Shown here piece by piece: positions 14,130 through 14,693 of a stretch of DNA of 14,693 nt; within the stretch, counting starts at the first letter, position 1, and each line of letters begins with the position of its first letter. The stretch comes from Deltaproteobacteria bacterium (GTDB taxonomy: Bacteria > Desulfobacterota > DSM-4660 > Desulfatiglandales > Desulfatiglandaceae). Made by a program: the position numbers and the translations under genes. Under the pieces are notes generated by a model. It was given only the letters and a program-made list of their open reading frames with translations, was not told where the DNA came from and did no database searches. The stretch is taken from NCBI GenBank assembly GCA_011051075.1, contig DREN01000208.1, positions 1 to 14,693 of the forward strand. Direction: 5' to 3'.

Positions 14130-14423
14130 ATGGCTGAACGTAAATCAGATTTATCATCAGCGGAGAGCCTGCGCAAGACAAGGACCTACGGGAAAGTGCG
14201 ATGCCACAATCCCAGTTGCATGGAAAGGATCCAGCCGCCTCCCGGGGCTGATCATGTCAAATGCCCCACCTGTGGTATGGAATATCGAATCTACTGGGTC
14301 AACCCGCAGCTTCCCCGCATACGCGGCCCAGTATGGGATGTCAACAGGAAGATAGCAGAAGAAAAACTGGCTCAGCTCGAGTCACAGACGCCCAAGAAGG
14401 CTAAAAAGAAAGGGGGAAAATAG
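14130..14423 (+). CDS. Small zinc-ribbon protein upstream of AOR
   Basis: A 97-residue basic protein. Cys25-x4-Cys30 and Cys45-x2-Cys48 (RCHNPSC ... CPTCG) form a likely zinc ribbon. The tail is rich in lysine (KKAKKKGGK). I do not recognise a named family. AAAGGAG precedes the ATG with good spacing. The gene stops one nucleotide before the start of the aldehyde ferredoxin oxidoreductase, so translation is probably coupled and the products may act together, for example in assembly or electron transfer. A nucleic-acid-binding role is also possible from its charge. Confidence 0.8.
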   Translation: MAERKSDLSSAESLRKTRTYGKVRCHNPSCMERIQPPPGADHVKCPTCGMEYRIYWVNPQLPRIRGPVWDVNRKIAEEKLAQLESQTPKKAKKKGGK

Positions 14424-14424
14424 C

Positions 14425-14693
14425 ATGGCCTTAGACAGAAAAGTAGCCTACATTAATCTCACCACCGGTGAGATAGAAATCAAGCCCATTCCGCTTGAGA
14501 TACGAAAAAAATTCCTGGGAGGCAGGGGACTTGACGCGTATTTGCTTTACAACCACACCAAGAAAGGGGTTGACCCGCTTGGCCCGGACAATGTGCTGCT
14601 CTTTAGCGGAGGAATCCTGACAGCCACCTGTGCCTCGGCAACAGCCAGAACTCATGTGATGGCGAAGTCCCCTCTTACCGGGTTACTGGGTAG
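14425..14693 (+). CDS. Aldehyde ferredoxin oxidoreductase, N-terminal part (cut by window edge)
   Basis: The first 89 codons of a protein whose start (DRKVAYINLTTGEIEIKPI, then KFLGGRGLDAYLLYN, PLGPDNVLLFSGGILT and MAKSPLTG) is typical of the tungsten-dependent AOR family. These enzymes oxidise aldehydes to acids with ferredoxin, and some run in reverse. Only the N-terminal domain that helps bind the tungstopterin is visible; the cofactor and cluster cysteines lie beyond the edge. It is the last gene seen in the metF operon. The class II benzoyl-CoA reductase subunit BamB belongs to the same superfamily, but the N-terminus here looks like ordinary AOR, so I do not call it BamB. The substrate is unknown. 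Confidence 0.85.
   Translation, partial: MALDRKVAYINLTTGEIEIKPIPLEIRKKFLGGRGLDAYLLYNHTKKGVDPLGPDNVLLFSGGILTATCASATARTHVMAKSPLTGLLG

Noticed and set aside
14425..14693. BamB subunit of class II benzoyl-CoA reductase
   Set aside because: The N-terminus follows the ordinary AOR pattern (DRKVAYINLTTGE, SPLTG), and the gene is cut before diagnostic regions.

Overview
The window looks like accessory catabolic DNA from a strictly anaerobic bacterium, most plausibly a deltaproteobacterium (Desulfobacterota, sulfate-reducer type). This rests on gene content, not on a database match: phenylphosphate-synthase-like and UbiD/UbiX carboxylation genes, a MetF/MetV pair of the Wood-Ljungdahl methyl branch, a tungsten aldehyde:ferredoxin oxidoreductase start, and several interspersed palindromic repeat elements. 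Coding density is high, most genes have good Shine-Dalgarno sites, and no tRNA, rRNA, CRISPR array, insertion sequence or phage gene was seen.

Region 1 (1-1586). The last 38 codons of a plus-strand gene, probably a Tm-1/UPF0261 family protein, enter from the left and converge on a minus-strand LysR-type regulator (137-1084). A 502-bp divergent spacer follows. It holds a candidate LysR site and promoter for the next operon and a roughly 117-bp imperfect palindrome.

Region 2 (1587-11010, all plus strand). This reads as a pathway for anaerobic activation of a phenolic compound. A two-gene phenylphosphate-synthase-like enzyme (phosphohistidine subunit, then ATP-binding subunit, separated by a perfect 12-bp hairpin) would phosphorylate the phenol. 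A UbiD-family decarboxylase would carboxylate it, and an aryl-CoA ligase of the EntE/DhbE type would make the CoA thioester. A receiver-only response regulator lies between the UbiD and ligase genes. After a repeat-bearing gap come a UPF0261 protein, a small LpdD-like protein (the family linked to prenylated-FMN decarboxylases) and a UbiX flavin prenyltransferase, which supplies the UbiD cofactor. The CBS-domain subunit and the extra carboxylase subunits of the Thauera phenol operon are not present here. The substrate (phenol, catechol or another phenol) cannot be read from sequence alone.

Region 3 (11024-14693). A minus-strand IclR regulator is divergent from a second plus-strand operon: MetF, a two-cluster ferredoxin with a zinc-knuckle tail, MetV, a small zinc-ribbon protein, and the start of an aldehyde ferredoxin oxidoreductase cut by the window edge. 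The divergent spacer has a perfect 20-bp palindrome and a near-consensus sigma-70 promoter. The operon suggests one-carbon and low-potential electron chemistry, possibly handling methyl groups or acetyl-CoA carbon from the aromatic pathway, but that link is inference.

The most interesting points are the unusual subunit make-up of the carboxylation cluster, the intercistronic hairpin between the two synthase subunits, the UPF0261-LpdD-UbiX grouping, and repeat elements sitting in the operon gaps, one of which may have shaped the C-terminus of the IclR protein.
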